Source: Streptomyces violaceusniger Tu 4113
Lineage (GTDB): Bacteria > Actinomycetota > Actinomycetes > Streptomycetales > Streptomycetaceae
Assembly (NCBI RefSeq): GCF_000147815.2
Contig: NC_015957.1
Span: 2,604,001-2,668,000 of the forward strand
Direction of reading: 5' to 3'
Length of the DNA: 64,000 bases
Positions 8,482 through 17,138 of this stretch are shown piece by piece. A program made the translations under genes and the position numbers. Position 1 is the stretch's first letter. Every line of letters begins with the position of its first letter. The notes beneath the pieces are model-generated. The model ran no database searches. It saw only the letters and a program-made list of their open reading frames with translations, and was not told the DNA's origin.

Positions 8482-10308
8482 TCAGGAGTGGTACAGCGCC
8501 TCGACCTCGACGGCGTACGCCTGTTCGATGGCCTTTCGCTTCAGTTTCAGCGACGGCGTCAGCAGACCATGCTCCTCGGAGAACTGCGCGGCAAGTATCC
8601 GGAAGGTACGAATCGACTCCGCCTGGGAGACGGTGGTGTTCGCCGCCACCACCGCGCGCCGGATCTCGGTCTCCAGATCGGGGTCCCGGACCAGGTCGCC
8701 CGGCGGCAGCTCCGGCTTGCCGCGCATCGTCAGCCAGTGCGCGACCGCCTCCGAGTCCAGGGTGACCAGCGCCGCGATATACGGACGGTCGTTGCCGACC
8801 ACGATGCACTGGGCGACCAGCGGATGGGCCCGCACCCGCTCCTCCAGGCCGCCGGGGGAGACCGACTTGCCGCTGGAGGTCACCAGGATCTCTTTCTTCC
8901 GCCCGGTGATGGTGAGATAGCCGTCGTCGTCCAGCGTGCCCAGGTCGCCGGTGGCGAGCCAGCCGTCGCGCAGCACCGCGTCGGTCGCCTTGGGGTCGCC
9001 CAGATAGCCCTCGAAGACCTGGCCGCCGCGCACCCACACCTCGCCGTCGTCGGCGAGATGCACCGTCGTGCCGGGGATGGGCACGCCGACCGTGCCGAAC
9101 CGGGTCTGCTCGGGCGGGTTGGCGGTGGCGGCGGCGGTGGACTCGGTCAGGCCGTAGCCCTCGTAGATGGTGACGCCCGCGCCCGCGAAGAACAGGCCCA
9201 GCCGCCGCTCCATGCCGGAACCGCCCGACATCGCGTGCCGGACCCGGCCGCCCATCGCGGCGCGCACCTTGCCGTACACGGCCTTCTCGAAGAACTGATG
9301 CTGCATGCGCAGCGCGGCGCCCGGACCCGGCCCGGTGCCGAACGCCTTGGCCTCCAGCGCCTCCGCGTACCGCACCGCCACGTCCACGGCCTTCTCGAAC
9401 ACCCCGGCCTTGCCCTCCGCCTCGGCCTTGCGGCGCGCCGCCGCGAACACCTTCTCGAAGATGTACGGCACCGCGAGGATGAAGGTCGGCCGGAAGGTCT
9501 TCAGATCGGGCAGCAGCGCGGCGGCCGAGAGCCTGGGCTGGTGCCCGAGCTTGACCTTGCCGCGGATGGCGGCGACTTCGACCATGCGGCCGAAGACATG
9601 GGCGAGCGGGAGGAAGAGCAGGGTGGCGGCCTCGTCGCCGCGCTTGGAGTGGAAGGCCTCCTCGTACCGCTCGACGATGTTGTCGCACTCGGTCATCAGA
9701 TTGGCGTGGGTGATCACGCAGCCCTTGGGGCGGCCGGTGGTGCCCGAGGTGTAGACGATGGTCGCGGGCTGCTCGGGGGTCACGGCCAGCCGGTGCCGCT
9801 CGACCAGATCGTCCTCGACCGACTCCCCGGCCGCCAGCAACTCCTCCAGCGCCCCCGCGTCCAGTTGCCACAGCCGCCGCAGATGCGGCAGCCGGCCGAC
9901 CACCGAGCCGACCGTCATCGCGTGGTCCTCATGCTCCACGACACAGGCGGAGACCCCCGCGTCATGCAGCATCCAGCAGACCTGCTCGGCGGAGGAGGTG
10001 GGATACAGCGGGACGCTCTGGGCGCCCAGGGTCCACAGCGCGAAGTCGAAGAGCGTCCATTCGTAGCGGGTGGGGCACATGATCGCGACGCGGTCGCCGA
10101 ACCGGACGCCCTGGGCCAACAGCCCTTTGGCGAGCGCCGTCACCTCGTCCCGGAACTGGCCCGCGGTCACGTCCTGCCAGCGGTCATCCGCCGTCTTGCG
10201 TGCCAGCGCCACCCGGTGGGGATCGGCGTCCGCATGGTCGAAGACGGCATCCGCCAGTCCTCCGGCCTGGGGCGCCGTCGCCATCGGGGGGACGGTGAAC
10301 TCGCGCAA
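8482..10308 (-). CDS. Long-chain fatty acid-CoA ligase (AMP-forming)
   Basis: 608 residues. The adenylate-forming signature YTSGTTGRPKG is at residues 186-196; GYGLTESTAAAT and the hinge region DGWLATGDLGTLDDDGYLTITGR follow, and the late lysine block ends KLKRKAIEQAY. It activates long-chain fatty acids to acyl-CoA through acyl-AMP at the inner face of the membrane. TTG 10308 is chosen because AGGAG lies exactly 6 bases upstream and the protein then starts MREFTVPP. An in-frame ATG further up would add 30 residues without a ribosome site. It is the first gene of the probable operon with the EAD1 pair. Confidence 0.94.
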   Translation of the reverse strand: MREFTVPPMATAPQAGGLADAVFDHADADPHRVALARKTADDRWQDVTAGQFRDEVTALAKGLLAQGVRFGDRVAIMCPTRYEWTLFDFALWTLGAQSVPLYPTSSAEQVCWMLHDAGVSACVVEHEDHAMTVGSVVGRLPHLRRLWQLDAGALEELLAAGESVEDDLVERHRLAVTPEQPATIVYTSGTTGRPKGCVITHANLMTECDNIVERYEEAFHSKRGDEAATLLFLPLAHVFGRMVEVAAIRGKVKLGHQPRLSAAALLPDLKTFRPTFILAVPYIFEKVFAAARRKAEAEGKAGVFEKAVDVAVRYAEALEAKAFGTGPGPGAALRMQHQFFEKAVYGKVRAAMGGRVRHAMSGGSGMERRLGLFFAGAGVTIYEGYGLTESTAAATANPPEQTRFGTVGVPIPGTTVHLADDGEVWVRGGQVFEGYLGDPKATDAVLRDGWLATGDLGTLDDDGYLTITGRKKEILVTSSGKSVSPGGLEERVRAHPLVAQCIVVGNDRPYIAALVTLDSEAVAHWLTMRGKPELPPGDLVRDPDLETEIRRAVVAANTTVSQAESIRTFRILAAQFSEEHGLLTPSLKLKRKAIEQAYAVEVEALYHS

Positions 10309-10493
10309 TACCTGCTCCTTGAAGCCGCTGGGCACAGCGCCGCGACCGTACCCGATCCGGCCCCGATGCGGGAGAGGTGTTTTGTGCCCGGAACGCACGG
10401 AATGCCGGGCGGCCAGTGAGGTGAAAGAGGGTCAATCAGGCGCCGACGAGGGCGGATTGCGTGGAGTCTGGTCCTATGCGCCGCGTGTGTGGC

Positions 10494-11387
10494 TTATATG
10501 TAACGGTCTTCTGCACGAAATCTCTCCGATCGTGGCACAGGCCCCGCCAGGATCGCGGCGGCCAGTCGCTCCGCGGCGGCGTGCGAGACGCCGTCCTGCC
10601 GCCGCTTTCCGTACAGCAGTACGAAATCCACGGGGCCGAGGTCGGGCAGCCCGGCCCGTTCGGGGACCGGCGCAAGGCCGGGCGGAATCAGGCCGTGGGT
10701 GTGTGCCATCACCCCGAGCCCGGCACGCGCCGCCGCGACCAGGCCGTTGAGACTGCCGCTGGTGCAGACGATCCGCCATGACCTGCCGTGCCGCTCCAGC
10801 ACATCCAGCGCGCGGGCCCGGGTCAGCCCGGGTGGCGGAAAGACGATCAGGGGGAGCGGACGGTCCGGATCCAGTCGCAGCCGCTCGGCGCCGATCCACA
10901 CCAGCCGGTCCCGCCACACCAACTGGCCGCCCGGCCGGTCCTCGGACCGCTTGGCCAGCACCAGATCCAGCTTGCCCGCCTCCAGCCGCTCATGCAGCGT
11001 GCCCGACAGCTCCACGGTGAGCTCCAGATCCACCTCGGGATGATCGCGGCGGAACCCCTCCAGGATCTCCGGCAGCCGGGTCACCACGAAGTCCTCCGAG
11101 GCGCCGAAGCGCAGCCGGCCGCGCAGCCGGGTGCCCCGGAACCAGCTCGCCGCCCGTTCGTTCGCCTCCAGGATCGAGCGGGCGAACCCCAGCATCGCCT
11201 CGCCGTCCTCGGTCAGCTCCACCCCGTGGGTGTCGCGGGCGAAAAGCTGCCGCCCCACGGCCGCCTCCAGCTTGCGCACCTGCTGGCTCACGGTGGACTG
11301 GCGCACCCCGAGGCGGTCGGCGGCCTGAGTGAAGCTGAGGGTCTGGGACACCGCGAGAAACGTCCGGAGCTGGGCGGGGTCGTACAT
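10494..11387 (-). CDS. LysR-family regulator
   Basis: 297 residues. The winged helix-turn-helix at about residues 3-62 reads LRTFLAVSQTLSFTQAADRL followed by RQSTVSQQVRKLEAAVG. The effector domain follows (FGASEDFVVTRLPEILEGFR, LDLVLAKR). It is transcribed divergently from a BASS-family carrier gene 185 bp away, the classic layout in which a LysR protein controls the neighbour from the shared intergenic region. The ligand is unknown; a substrate of the carrier is the natural guess. Confidence 0.93.
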   Translation of the reverse strand: MYDPAQLRTFLAVSQTLSFTQAADRLGVRQSTVSQQVRKLEAAVGRQLFARDTHGVELTEDGEAMLGFARSILEANERAASWFRGTRLRGRLRFGASEDFVVTRLPEILEGFRRDHPEVDLELTVELSGTLHERLEAGKLDLVLAKRSEDRPGGQLVWRDRLVWIGAERLRLDPDRPLPLIVFPPPGLTRARALDVLERHGRSWRIVCTSGSLNGLVAAARAGLGVMAHTHGLIPPGLAPVPERAGLPDLGPVDFVLLYGKRRQDGVSHAAAERLAAAILAGPVPRSERFRAEDRYI

Positions 11388-11572
11388 GGAGCCACTGTAT
11401 GCCGAGACCCATCACGGAAGGCGATGGCAGTCAGAGCGGTATGCAGGATTCCCGATGGCCTTGATCAGGAGCACTATGGACGGGGCCCCGTCCGTGGCCA
11501 CGCCAGTCCACGCCAGTCCATGCCGATCCATACCAGCCCACGCCGGATGAGAAAGAGCGAGAAAGAGAACGA

Positions 11573-12649
11573 ATGCCGCACCGCCCGCACCCCCGCAAGA
11601 TCGCCCTTCCCTCCTGGCTCCCGCTGGACGGCTTCATCCTCGGACTCATCGGCACCGTGGCGCTCGCCGCACTGCTCCCGGTCAGCGGCCGGGCCGCCAC
11701 CGTCACCGACGGGGCCACCACGGTCGCGGTCGCCTTCCTCTTCTTCCTCTACGGCGCCCGGCTCTCCACCCGTGAGGCGCTGGACGGAGTGCGCCACTGG
11801 CGGCTCCACCTGACCGTGCTGGTGTGCACCTTCGTCATCTTCCCGGCCCTCGGCCTCGCCGCGCGCGGCCTGGTGCCGTACGTGCTGACGCACCCCCTCT
11901 ACACCGGGCTGCTCTTCCTGTGCCTGGTGCCCTCCACGGTCCAGTCCTCCATCGCCTTCACCTCGATCGCCCGGGGCAACGTCGCCGCCGCGATCTGCGC
12001 GGGCTCCTTCTCCAGCCTGCTCGGCGTGGTCGTCACCCCGGTACTGGCCGCGCTGCTGCTGGGCGGCAGCGGCGGCGGCTTCTCGGCCGACTCGATGGTC
12101 AAGATCGGGCTCCAGTTGCTGGCGCCCTTCCTCGCCGGTCAGCTACTGCGCCGCTGGATCGGCGGCTTCATCTCCCGCCACCGGGCGGTGCTGCGCCTGG
12201 TCGACCGCGGCTCGGTGCTGCTCGTGGTCTACGCGGCGTTCAGCGAGGGCATGACCCGGGGCATCTGGCACCAGGTCACCCCGGCCCGGCTGGCGATCCT
12301 CCTCGGCGTCGAGGCGGTCCTGCTCACGGTGATGCTCACGCTCACCTCGTACGGCTCGCGGAGGCTGGGCTTCGTCCGCGAGGACCGGATCACCATCGTG
12401 TTCGCGGGATCGAAGAAGAGCCTGGCCGCCGGGCTGCCGATGGCGAGCGTGCTCTTCGGCGCCCAGGCGAGCCTGGCGGTGCTGCCGCTGATGCTCTTCC
12501 ACCAGATGCAGCTCATGGTCTGCGCGGTGCTGGCCCGCCGCTACGCGGCGCGGGCGCCGGAGGCGGCGGTGACGGGGGCCGAGACGGGGCCGGAGGCCGC
12601 TCGGGCTCGTACGGTCAGCGCGGACGACGCCGCGCTGACCCGCGTCTGA
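11573..12649 (+). CDS. Bile acid:sodium symporter family (BASS/SBF-like) transporter
   Basis: 358 residues with about ten hydrophobic segments between residues 15 and 320 (for example GTVALAALLPVSG, TVAVAFLFFLYGARLS, YTGLLFLCLVPSTVQSSIAF, VIFAGSKKSLAAGLPMA in approximate family blocks). The crossing helices around STVQSSIAFTSIARGN and GSKKSLAAGLPMA match the SBF-like branch. Bacterial members carry organic anions; this one cannot be assigned a substrate. The last 40 residues are hydrophilic and cytoplasmic. GAGAAAGAGAA precedes ATG 11573. The 3' end faces the methyltransferase gene with only 9 bp between stops. Confidence 0.9.
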   Translation: MPHRPHPRKIALPSWLPLDGFILGLIGTVALAALLPVSGRAATVTDGATTVAVAFLFFLYGARLSTREALDGVRHWRLHLTVLVCTFVIFPALGLAARGLVPYVLTHPLYTGLLFLCLVPSTVQSSIAFTSIARGNVAAAICAGSFSSLLGVVVTPVLAALLLGGSGGGFSADSMVKIGLQLLAPFLAGQLLRRWIGGFISRHRAVLRLVDRGSVLLVVYAAFSEGMTRGIWHQVTPARLAILLGVEAVLLTVMLTLTSYGSRRLGFVREDRITIVFAGSKKSLAAGLPMASVLFGAQASLAVLPLMLFHQMQLMVCAVLARRYAARAPEAAVTGAETGPEAARARTVSADDAALTRV

Positions 12650-12658
12650 CGTGTGGCG

Positions 12659-13354
12659 TCAGCTTTCGGCGGCCTGGTCTCCGGCGGTCTGGTCGTCGGC
12701 AGGCGGCAGTGGCGGCTTGCGGGCGATGAGGAACGCCTGCGGGGTGGGTTCCCAGCGCTCCGGCTCCCGGAAGGTCCGGGCGCGGACCGGCAGTCCGGCC
12801 GCGGCCAGCAACTCGGCGATCCGGTCCGGCTGCCACCGGCGGAAGCTCAGCGACACCTCATGACCGAACGCCTCCGTGTAGACCTTCGGCTCATCGCCCA
12901 CCTGGAAGCCCACCAGCGCGTATCCACCGGGCGCCAGCACCCGGTGGAACTCGGCGAACACATCCGGCAGCCGCTCCTGGGGAATGTGGATCGTCGAGTA
13001 CCACGCCACCACGGCGGCGAGGGTGCCGTCCGCGATGTCCAGGGACAGCATCGACCCCTCCTCGAACCGCAGCCCGGGATGCTCCCGCCGGGCCAGCTCC
13101 ACCATCGCCGGCGACAGGTCGATCCCGTACACGGACAGCCCCAGCGCATGGAGGTGGGCGGTCACCCGGCCCGGTCCGCTGCCCACATCGGCCACGGGCC
13201 CGCCCCCGGCGTTCCGCACCAGCTCGGCGAACCCGGCGAACACCGCCCGCTCAAGCGTCTGGGCCGCCAGTTCGTCGCGATACCGCTTGTCGTAGTCGAG
13301 GGCTATGGCGTTGTAGGACGCCCGGGTGGAGTTGAGGAAGTCGGCTTCGGTCAC
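12659..13354 (-). CDS. SAM-dependent class I methyltransferase
   Basis: 231 residues. The AdoMet-binding motif I is VADVGSGPGRVTAHL, followed by the acidic strand SVYGIDLSPAMVELAR and the post-I block AVVAWYSTIHIPQERLPDVF. The domain fills the protein, with a polar tail of about 20 residues. Acceptor unknown. It is divergent from the VOC gene, with 94 bp between starts. Nothing nearby suggests a specific pathway. Confidence 0.92.
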   Translation of the reverse strand: MTEADFLNSTRASYNAIALDYDKRYRDELAAQTLERAVFAGFAELVRNAGGGPVADVGSGPGRVTAHLHALGLSVYGIDLSPAMVELARREHPGLRFEEGSMLSLDIADGTLAAVVAWYSTIHIPQERLPDVFAEFHRVLAPGGYALVGFQVGDEPKVYTEAFGHEVSLSFRRWQPDRIAELLAAAGLPVRARTFREPERWEPTPQAFLIARKPPLPPADDQTAGDQAAES

Positions 13355-13448
13355 GGCCGTTCACCCTAGCGGGACCCACCTGCGGCGGGTCTCGTTTTCA
13401 GGCCCTTTCGGGAGGCTGTTGTCAGCCCCCCCTGCGAGACTCACGGGC

Positions 13449-13907
13449 ATGACGACGCTCACCCTGCAGCTCACCATCGACTGTGCCGAGCCACGCCGGA
13501 TGGTGGCCTTCTGGTCCGAGGCCCTGGGCTATGTGCCCGAGCCCCCGCCCGGCGGCCATGCCACCTGGCGGGAGTACTGGGCGGACATGGGGGTGCCCGC
13601 GGAGGAGCTGCCCTCCGGGGCCGGGGAGACCGCGGAGTCCATCGTGGATCCGGAGGGGCAGGGTCCGAGGGTGTGGTTCCAGCAGGTTCCGGAGTCGAAG
13701 GTCACCAAGAACCGGCTGCATCTGGATCTGAAGGTGGGCGGTGGGCGCGATGTGTCCCTGGCGGTCCGCACCGAGCGGGTCACCGCGACCGTGGACCGGC
13801 TGAAGGCCGCCGGAGCCACGGTGCAGCGGACCATGGACGAGCCGGGGATGGAGTACTACGCGGTGGTGCTCCAGGACCCGGAGGGCAATGAGTTCTGTGT
13901 GGTCTAG
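13449..13907 (+). CDS. VOC-family (glyoxalase-like) protein
   Basis: 152 residues with two beta-alpha-beta-beta-beta modules: LTIDCAEPRRMVAFWSEALGY opens the first, and RVTATVDRLKAAGATV then VVLQDPEGNEFCVV closes the second. The layout fits the Glyoxalase_6-like group of Streptomyces small VOC proteins, some of which are resistance or binding proteins. Metal ligands cannot be fixed with confidence. ATG 13449 follows CGAGACTCACGGGC and fits the family's first strand; upstream in-frame codons are not family-like. Confidence 0.88.
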   Translation: MTTLTLQLTIDCAEPRRMVAFWSEALGYVPEPPPGGHATWREYWADMGVPAEELPSGAGETAESIVDPEGQGPRVWFQQVPESKVTKNRLHLDLKVGGGRDVSLAVRTERVTATVDRLKAAGATVQRTMDEPGMEYYAVVLQDPEGNEFCVV

Positions 13908-13929
13908 TCGGTTGTCTGATGGTGGGCGG

Positions 13930-15903
13930 CTAGTGATGAGATGACCGCACGCGGTCCAGGGGGAGGTGGACGAGGGCGCCGGAGTCGTCGAGCGGGGCGT
14001 TGAACTCGCGGACGCGGCGCAGTTCGGTGTCGGTCAGGGCGCGGCCGTACAGGCGGAACTCATCGAGATCGCCGGTCATATGGGAGCGGCCGTCCACGGC
14101 CTGGCCGAGGTGGAGGCCGAACGGCGCGGTGCGGCTCACGGTGCCCGGGGCATCGGGGGCGGTGACGGCCGTGCCGCCGTCCACGGTGAGGGAGAGTCGT
14201 CCGCCGCTGCGGGTCAGGGCGAGGTGATGCCACTGCCCGTCGTTGTACGCGGCGTCGCTGGACACCGAGGCGCTGGTGAAGGTGGAGAAGCCGTTGACCG
14301 TCGTCATCAGCGCCCGGATCCGGTTGCTCCCTGGCTCACCGCGCAGCCAGACCTGCGGCTGTTTGGTGCCGATCCCGCCCATCCACAGGAACGGATGCTG
14401 CCCGGAGGCGGCCGAGTAGCGGAACCACAGGCTCACGGTGAAGTCACGGGTGCCCAGCGGCAGTGCGGTCCGGTACGGGACGCGTACCGCGTCGTCCGTG
14501 CCGTCGAAGGACATCCCGCCGCCGAAGCGGCCGTCGCCGCGCGCCGCCGCGCCGCCGAGCACGGTCGCGGACCGGGCGCCGGACGCGCGGTCGTCGGTGG
14601 TGGGGGCGGGCGCCTGGCGGGGACCCAGCCAGTCCTCGGTGAAGCGGGCGAAGCGGATCTCGTCACGGGCATCCACCGCACCGCCCTCGTACAGCAGCCC
14701 CACCGTGTCGCGGGAGACCGCGACCATGTCGGAGTAGCCGGACCAGTCGGTGGTGACGACCTTGCCGCGCTCGACACCGTCCCAGGTGCGGGCCTCGTCC
14801 CAGGAGGAGCGGACCATCATGGTGCGGCGGCGGTCGGGGTCGGCGGGGGCCGAGAAGAGCAGCCTGCTGTGGCCGTCGCGGGCCGGATCGCGCAGCCGCA
14901 GGATCGACCCCTGCACCTGGGGGGTGGGCAGATCGGGGATGGTGCGGAAGGGCCCGGTGAAGCTCTGGCCGCCGTCCCGGCTGATGGCGTAGTCGCGGTG
15001 GCCGAGATCGGTGCCGTCCTGCTCCCGCCCGCTGACGTAGACCGATCCGTCGGCGCGCTCCACCAGCGTCATCTCGGACGGCTTCTGACGGAAGGTGCCG
15101 TCCTCCGTGAGCGGGTAGGTGTCCATCGCGCCGATGCGCCAGCGGTTGCCGCCGTCGTCGCTGTAGGCGAGCGCGGCATGGTTGTCGGTGATGCGGCCGC
15201 CGCTGTAGCTCTCGGTGTTGAGGGTGAAGAGCAGCCGGCCCTTGTGCCGGCCGCGCTGGAGCTGGATGCCGTGGACGGGGCCGGTGGCGTACCAGGAGTT
15301 CCACTGGGGCGGCATCAGCGAGGAGCTCAGATCGCGCGGGGCCGACCAGGTGGCGCCGTTGTCGTCGCTGTACTGCAGATGCGGGGAGCGGTCACAGGGG
15401 ACGTCGCAGCTCTGGGAGTCGTCGCGGCCGGTGTTGTAGGTGCTGGCGAGCACGATGCGGCCGGTGCGCAGGTCCACGACGGGCGCGGGGTTGCCGTGGG
15501 TGTCGCCGCCGCCCTCGTTGATCACCTGGAGCGGGCCCCAGGTGCGGCCGCCGTCGGTGGAGCGCTTGAGGACCAGATCGATGTCCCCGGCGTCGCCGCA
15601 GTTGTCGACCCGGCCCTCGGCGAAGGCGAGCAGGGAGCCGTCCTTGGCTTTGACGATCGCCGGGATCCGGAAGCACGAGTAGCCCTGTTCCTGGGCAGAC
15701 TTGAAGAGGACCTGTTGTTCGAAGCCGGAGTCGGCGCGGGCCGCGGACGCGGAGGAATCCGTGTCCGCGGCCCGTACCGGAAGCGGAATCAGGGCCAGCG
15801 CCGCGGCGGTGAGGAGCACGGAGGCGCGGCGCCGCCATGGTCTGGCACGGGGGTGGGGTGGTCTGGTGCGGGGACGTGTGCGGAGAACTGACGCCATGGT
15901 CAC
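13930..15903 (-). CDS. Secreted exo-alpha-sialidase (GH33) with C-terminal LamG/concanavalin-like domain
   Basis: About 657 residues. An arginine-rich N-terminus and hydrophobic core (SVLLTAAALALIPLPVRA) form a signal peptide. The six-blade sialidase domain spans roughly 60-420, with the arginine-bearing CFRIPAIV and Asp-boxes STDGGRTW, SDDNGATW, SDDGGNRW and SRDGGQSF. Residues about 440-645 form a LamG-type lectin domain (FDGTDDAVRVPY, DFTVSLWFRYS, GQWHHLALTRSGG, LDEFRLYGRALTD). It releases terminal sialic acids outside the cell. GTG 15903 has GAAGG 7 bases upstream; ATG 15897 is a close alternative. Confidence 0.94.
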   Translation of the reverse strand: MTMASVLRTRPRTRPPHPRARPWRRRASVLLTAAALALIPLPVRAADTDSSASAARADSGFEQQVLFKSAQEQGYSCFRIPAIVKAKDGSLLAFAEGRVDNCGDAGDIDLVLKRSTDGGRTWGPLQVINEGGGDTHGNPAPVVDLRTGRIVLASTYNTGRDDSQSCDVPCDRSPHLQYSDDNGATWSAPRDLSSSLMPPQWNSWYATGPVHGIQLQRGRHKGRLLFTLNTESYSGGRITDNHAALAYSDDGGNRWRIGAMDTYPLTEDGTFRQKPSEMTLVERADGSVYVSGREQDGTDLGHRDYAISRDGGQSFTGPFRTIPDLPTPQVQGSILRLRDPARDGHSRLLFSAPADPDRRRTMMVRSSWDEARTWDGVERGKVVTTDWSGYSDMVAVSRDTVGLLYEGGAVDARDEIRFARFTEDWLGPRQAPAPTTDDRASGARSATVLGGAAARGDGRFGGGMSFDGTDDAVRVPYRTALPLGTRDFTVSLWFRYSAASGQHPFLWMGGIGTKQPQVWLRGEPGSNRIRALMTTVNGFSTFTSASVSSDAAYNDGQWHHLALTRSGGRLSLTVDGGTAVTAPDAPGTVSRTAPFGLHLGQAVDGRSHMTGDLDEFRLYGRALTDTELRRVREFNAPLDDSGALVHLPLDRVRSSHH

Positions 15904-16263
15904 GGCCTGCCCTTCAGACTGCCTCATGGAGGCACCGGCATCTGGACGTCAAGGCCGTCGGGCATCACGCCAGGAGGCATCACACCGTCAGGACATCAAG
16001 ACATCCCATGTCTCACACATGACTGCGGCAGAAAGTGTCTCGTCCTGCGGTCGTCCGGGACAAGGACCGTGCGTCATATCCTCGTGACACTAGGCCAGTT
16101 GAGGTGCGGCGGGGCGCGAGAGGACGGCGCCCGCCCCCGGCCGCGCCCCGCCCCCCGGCCGCCCCCACTACTCCGGGCCAGGCCCCGCACCCTGGCTGCC
16201 CCACTGCCCCGGGCTGCTCCCCGCCCCCGGCTGCCCTGCTGCCCCGGGCCGCGCCCGCTTCGG
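15904..16263. other. Non-coding interval with C-rich low-complexity DNA
   Basis: No convincing gene in 360 bases. The right half (16135-16260) is a degenerate repeat of GCCCCGGGCTGC-like words. The left half must hold the sialidase promoter. It ends at the stop codon of the split merR gene. Confidence 0.6.
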
Positions 16264-16341
16264 TCAGTTCATGACCGACTGGCCCGCGGTGATGACCCTG
16301 TCCAGCAGCGACCGGGACAGCTCGAGCTCCTCGATGGCCGC
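16264..16341 (-). pseudogene. merR regulator, C-terminal fragment cut off by the transposon
   Basis: Read leftward from 16341, this stretch gives AAIEELELSRSLLDRVITAG and then QSVMN with TGA at 16264-16266. It is the natural C-terminal helix of the MerR protein whose first 104 codons lie at 31597-31908. Joining the two pieces, with one copy of the flanking repeat removed, gives 130 codons in frame (129 residues plus stop), a standard MerR length. The transposon split is therefore directly visible. Confidence 0.9.
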
Positions 16342-16348
16342 GGTCATC
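16342..16348 (+). repeat. Flanking direct repeat GGTCATC, left copy (target duplication)
   Basis: The same 7 bases follow the right inverted repeat at 31597-31603. The inner five, GTCAT, are the likely true target duplication if the terminal C/G is counted as transposon. Removing one copy restores the merR frame. Confidence 0.85.
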
Positions 16349-16386
16349 GGGGTTGAGTAGCAGCGGTACAGCCATTAACGCTAAGC
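16349..16386 (+). repeat. Tn3 terminal inverted repeat, left (IRL)
   Basis: 38 bases beginning GGGGTTGAGTAGCAGC and ending TTAACGCTAAGC. It is the exact reverse complement of 31559-31596. Length, GGGG start and TAAG near the inner end are typical of Tn3-family ends. Confidence 0.95.
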
Positions 16387-16449
16387 CCGTGATCACGGCC
16401 CCGGACTCCCAGCTTTGTCCCCAGGGGCAAAGTAACCCGCTGGTTGATT

Positions 16450-17032
16450 TCAGGACTTCGGGGCGGCGGTCTTCTTGGGTTGGCGGGGCACGGTCTTGGT
16501 CTTGTCAAGGTGCCCGTACACCGTCGACCTTGGCACGCTGAACATGTCGGCGATCTGCTGGACGGTCTTCTCTCGCTCGTCGTAGAGCCGTTGGGCGAGC
16601 GCGGCCTGGTCCTCGGTGAGCTTCGGCCGGCGCCCGCCAACTCGGCCCCGGGCGCGGGCGGAGGCAAGCCCGTCGTTGGTGTTCGCCACGATCAGTTCGC
16701 GCTGGAGCTCGGCCAGCACGGACAGCATCCCGAACATCGCCCGTCCCTCCATCGTGGACGTGTCGATGCCTTGCTCAATCACGTGCAGCCCGATGCCGCG
16801 CTCGCGCAGGTCGGCGCCGAGCGTCACCAGGTGGAGCAGGGAGCGGGAGAGCCGGTCGAGCCGGGTGACCTTCAACCTGTCGCCCTCGCGCAACAACTGG
16901 AGCACGAGGTCGAGCTTCGGCCGGGATGCCTTCGCGCCGCTCGCGGTGTCGACGTGGATGTTGTCGCGGTCGACCCCGGCCCGCAGTAGGGCGTCGATCT
17001 GATGATCGGGGTTCTGGTCGGCGGTCGAGACC
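16450..17032 (-). pseudogene. tnpR: Tn3 resolvase gene tnpR, codons 8-200 (split by nested insertion)
   Basis: Serine recombinase. The piece begins VSTADQNPDHQIDALLRAGV with the catalytic serine in RVST, then DRLSRSLLHLVTLGADLRER and MFGMLSVLAELQRELI. The C-terminal helix-turn-helix is LTEDQAALAQRLYDEREKTV with VPRSTVYGHL. The first seven codons (MLIGYAR) are at 23970-23989. Together they total 603 nt, 200 residues plus stop. The reading frame is still open leftward into the inserted DNA up to 17124, so a chimeric protein with a foreign N-terminus could be made. It lacks the first beta strand and Tyr of the fold and is probably inactive. Confidence 0.9.
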
Positions 17033-17039
17033 CGCGCGT
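17033..17039 (+). repeat. Crossover core CGCGCGT, left junction of nested element
   Basis: In the original tnpR this is the reverse complement of ACGCGCG within TAC GCG CGG (Tyr-Ala-Arg). It is identical to 23970-23976. A 6-8 bp core is normal for tyrosine recombinases. Confidence 0.85.
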
Positions 17040-17138
17040 TAGCTCTGCGGTTTGAGCGTGTCTCGTGAGGGTGAAGTTCTGTCCCTCGTACGAGTGTTAG
17101 CTCTTGCTCTGTCTCGTGCCTCACTCCAGGTTCGTTCC

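Noticed and set aside
16450..17124. tnpR as a complete 224-residue resolvase
   Set aside because: The first about 31 residues come from nested-element DNA; the real N-terminus is found at 23970-23989.
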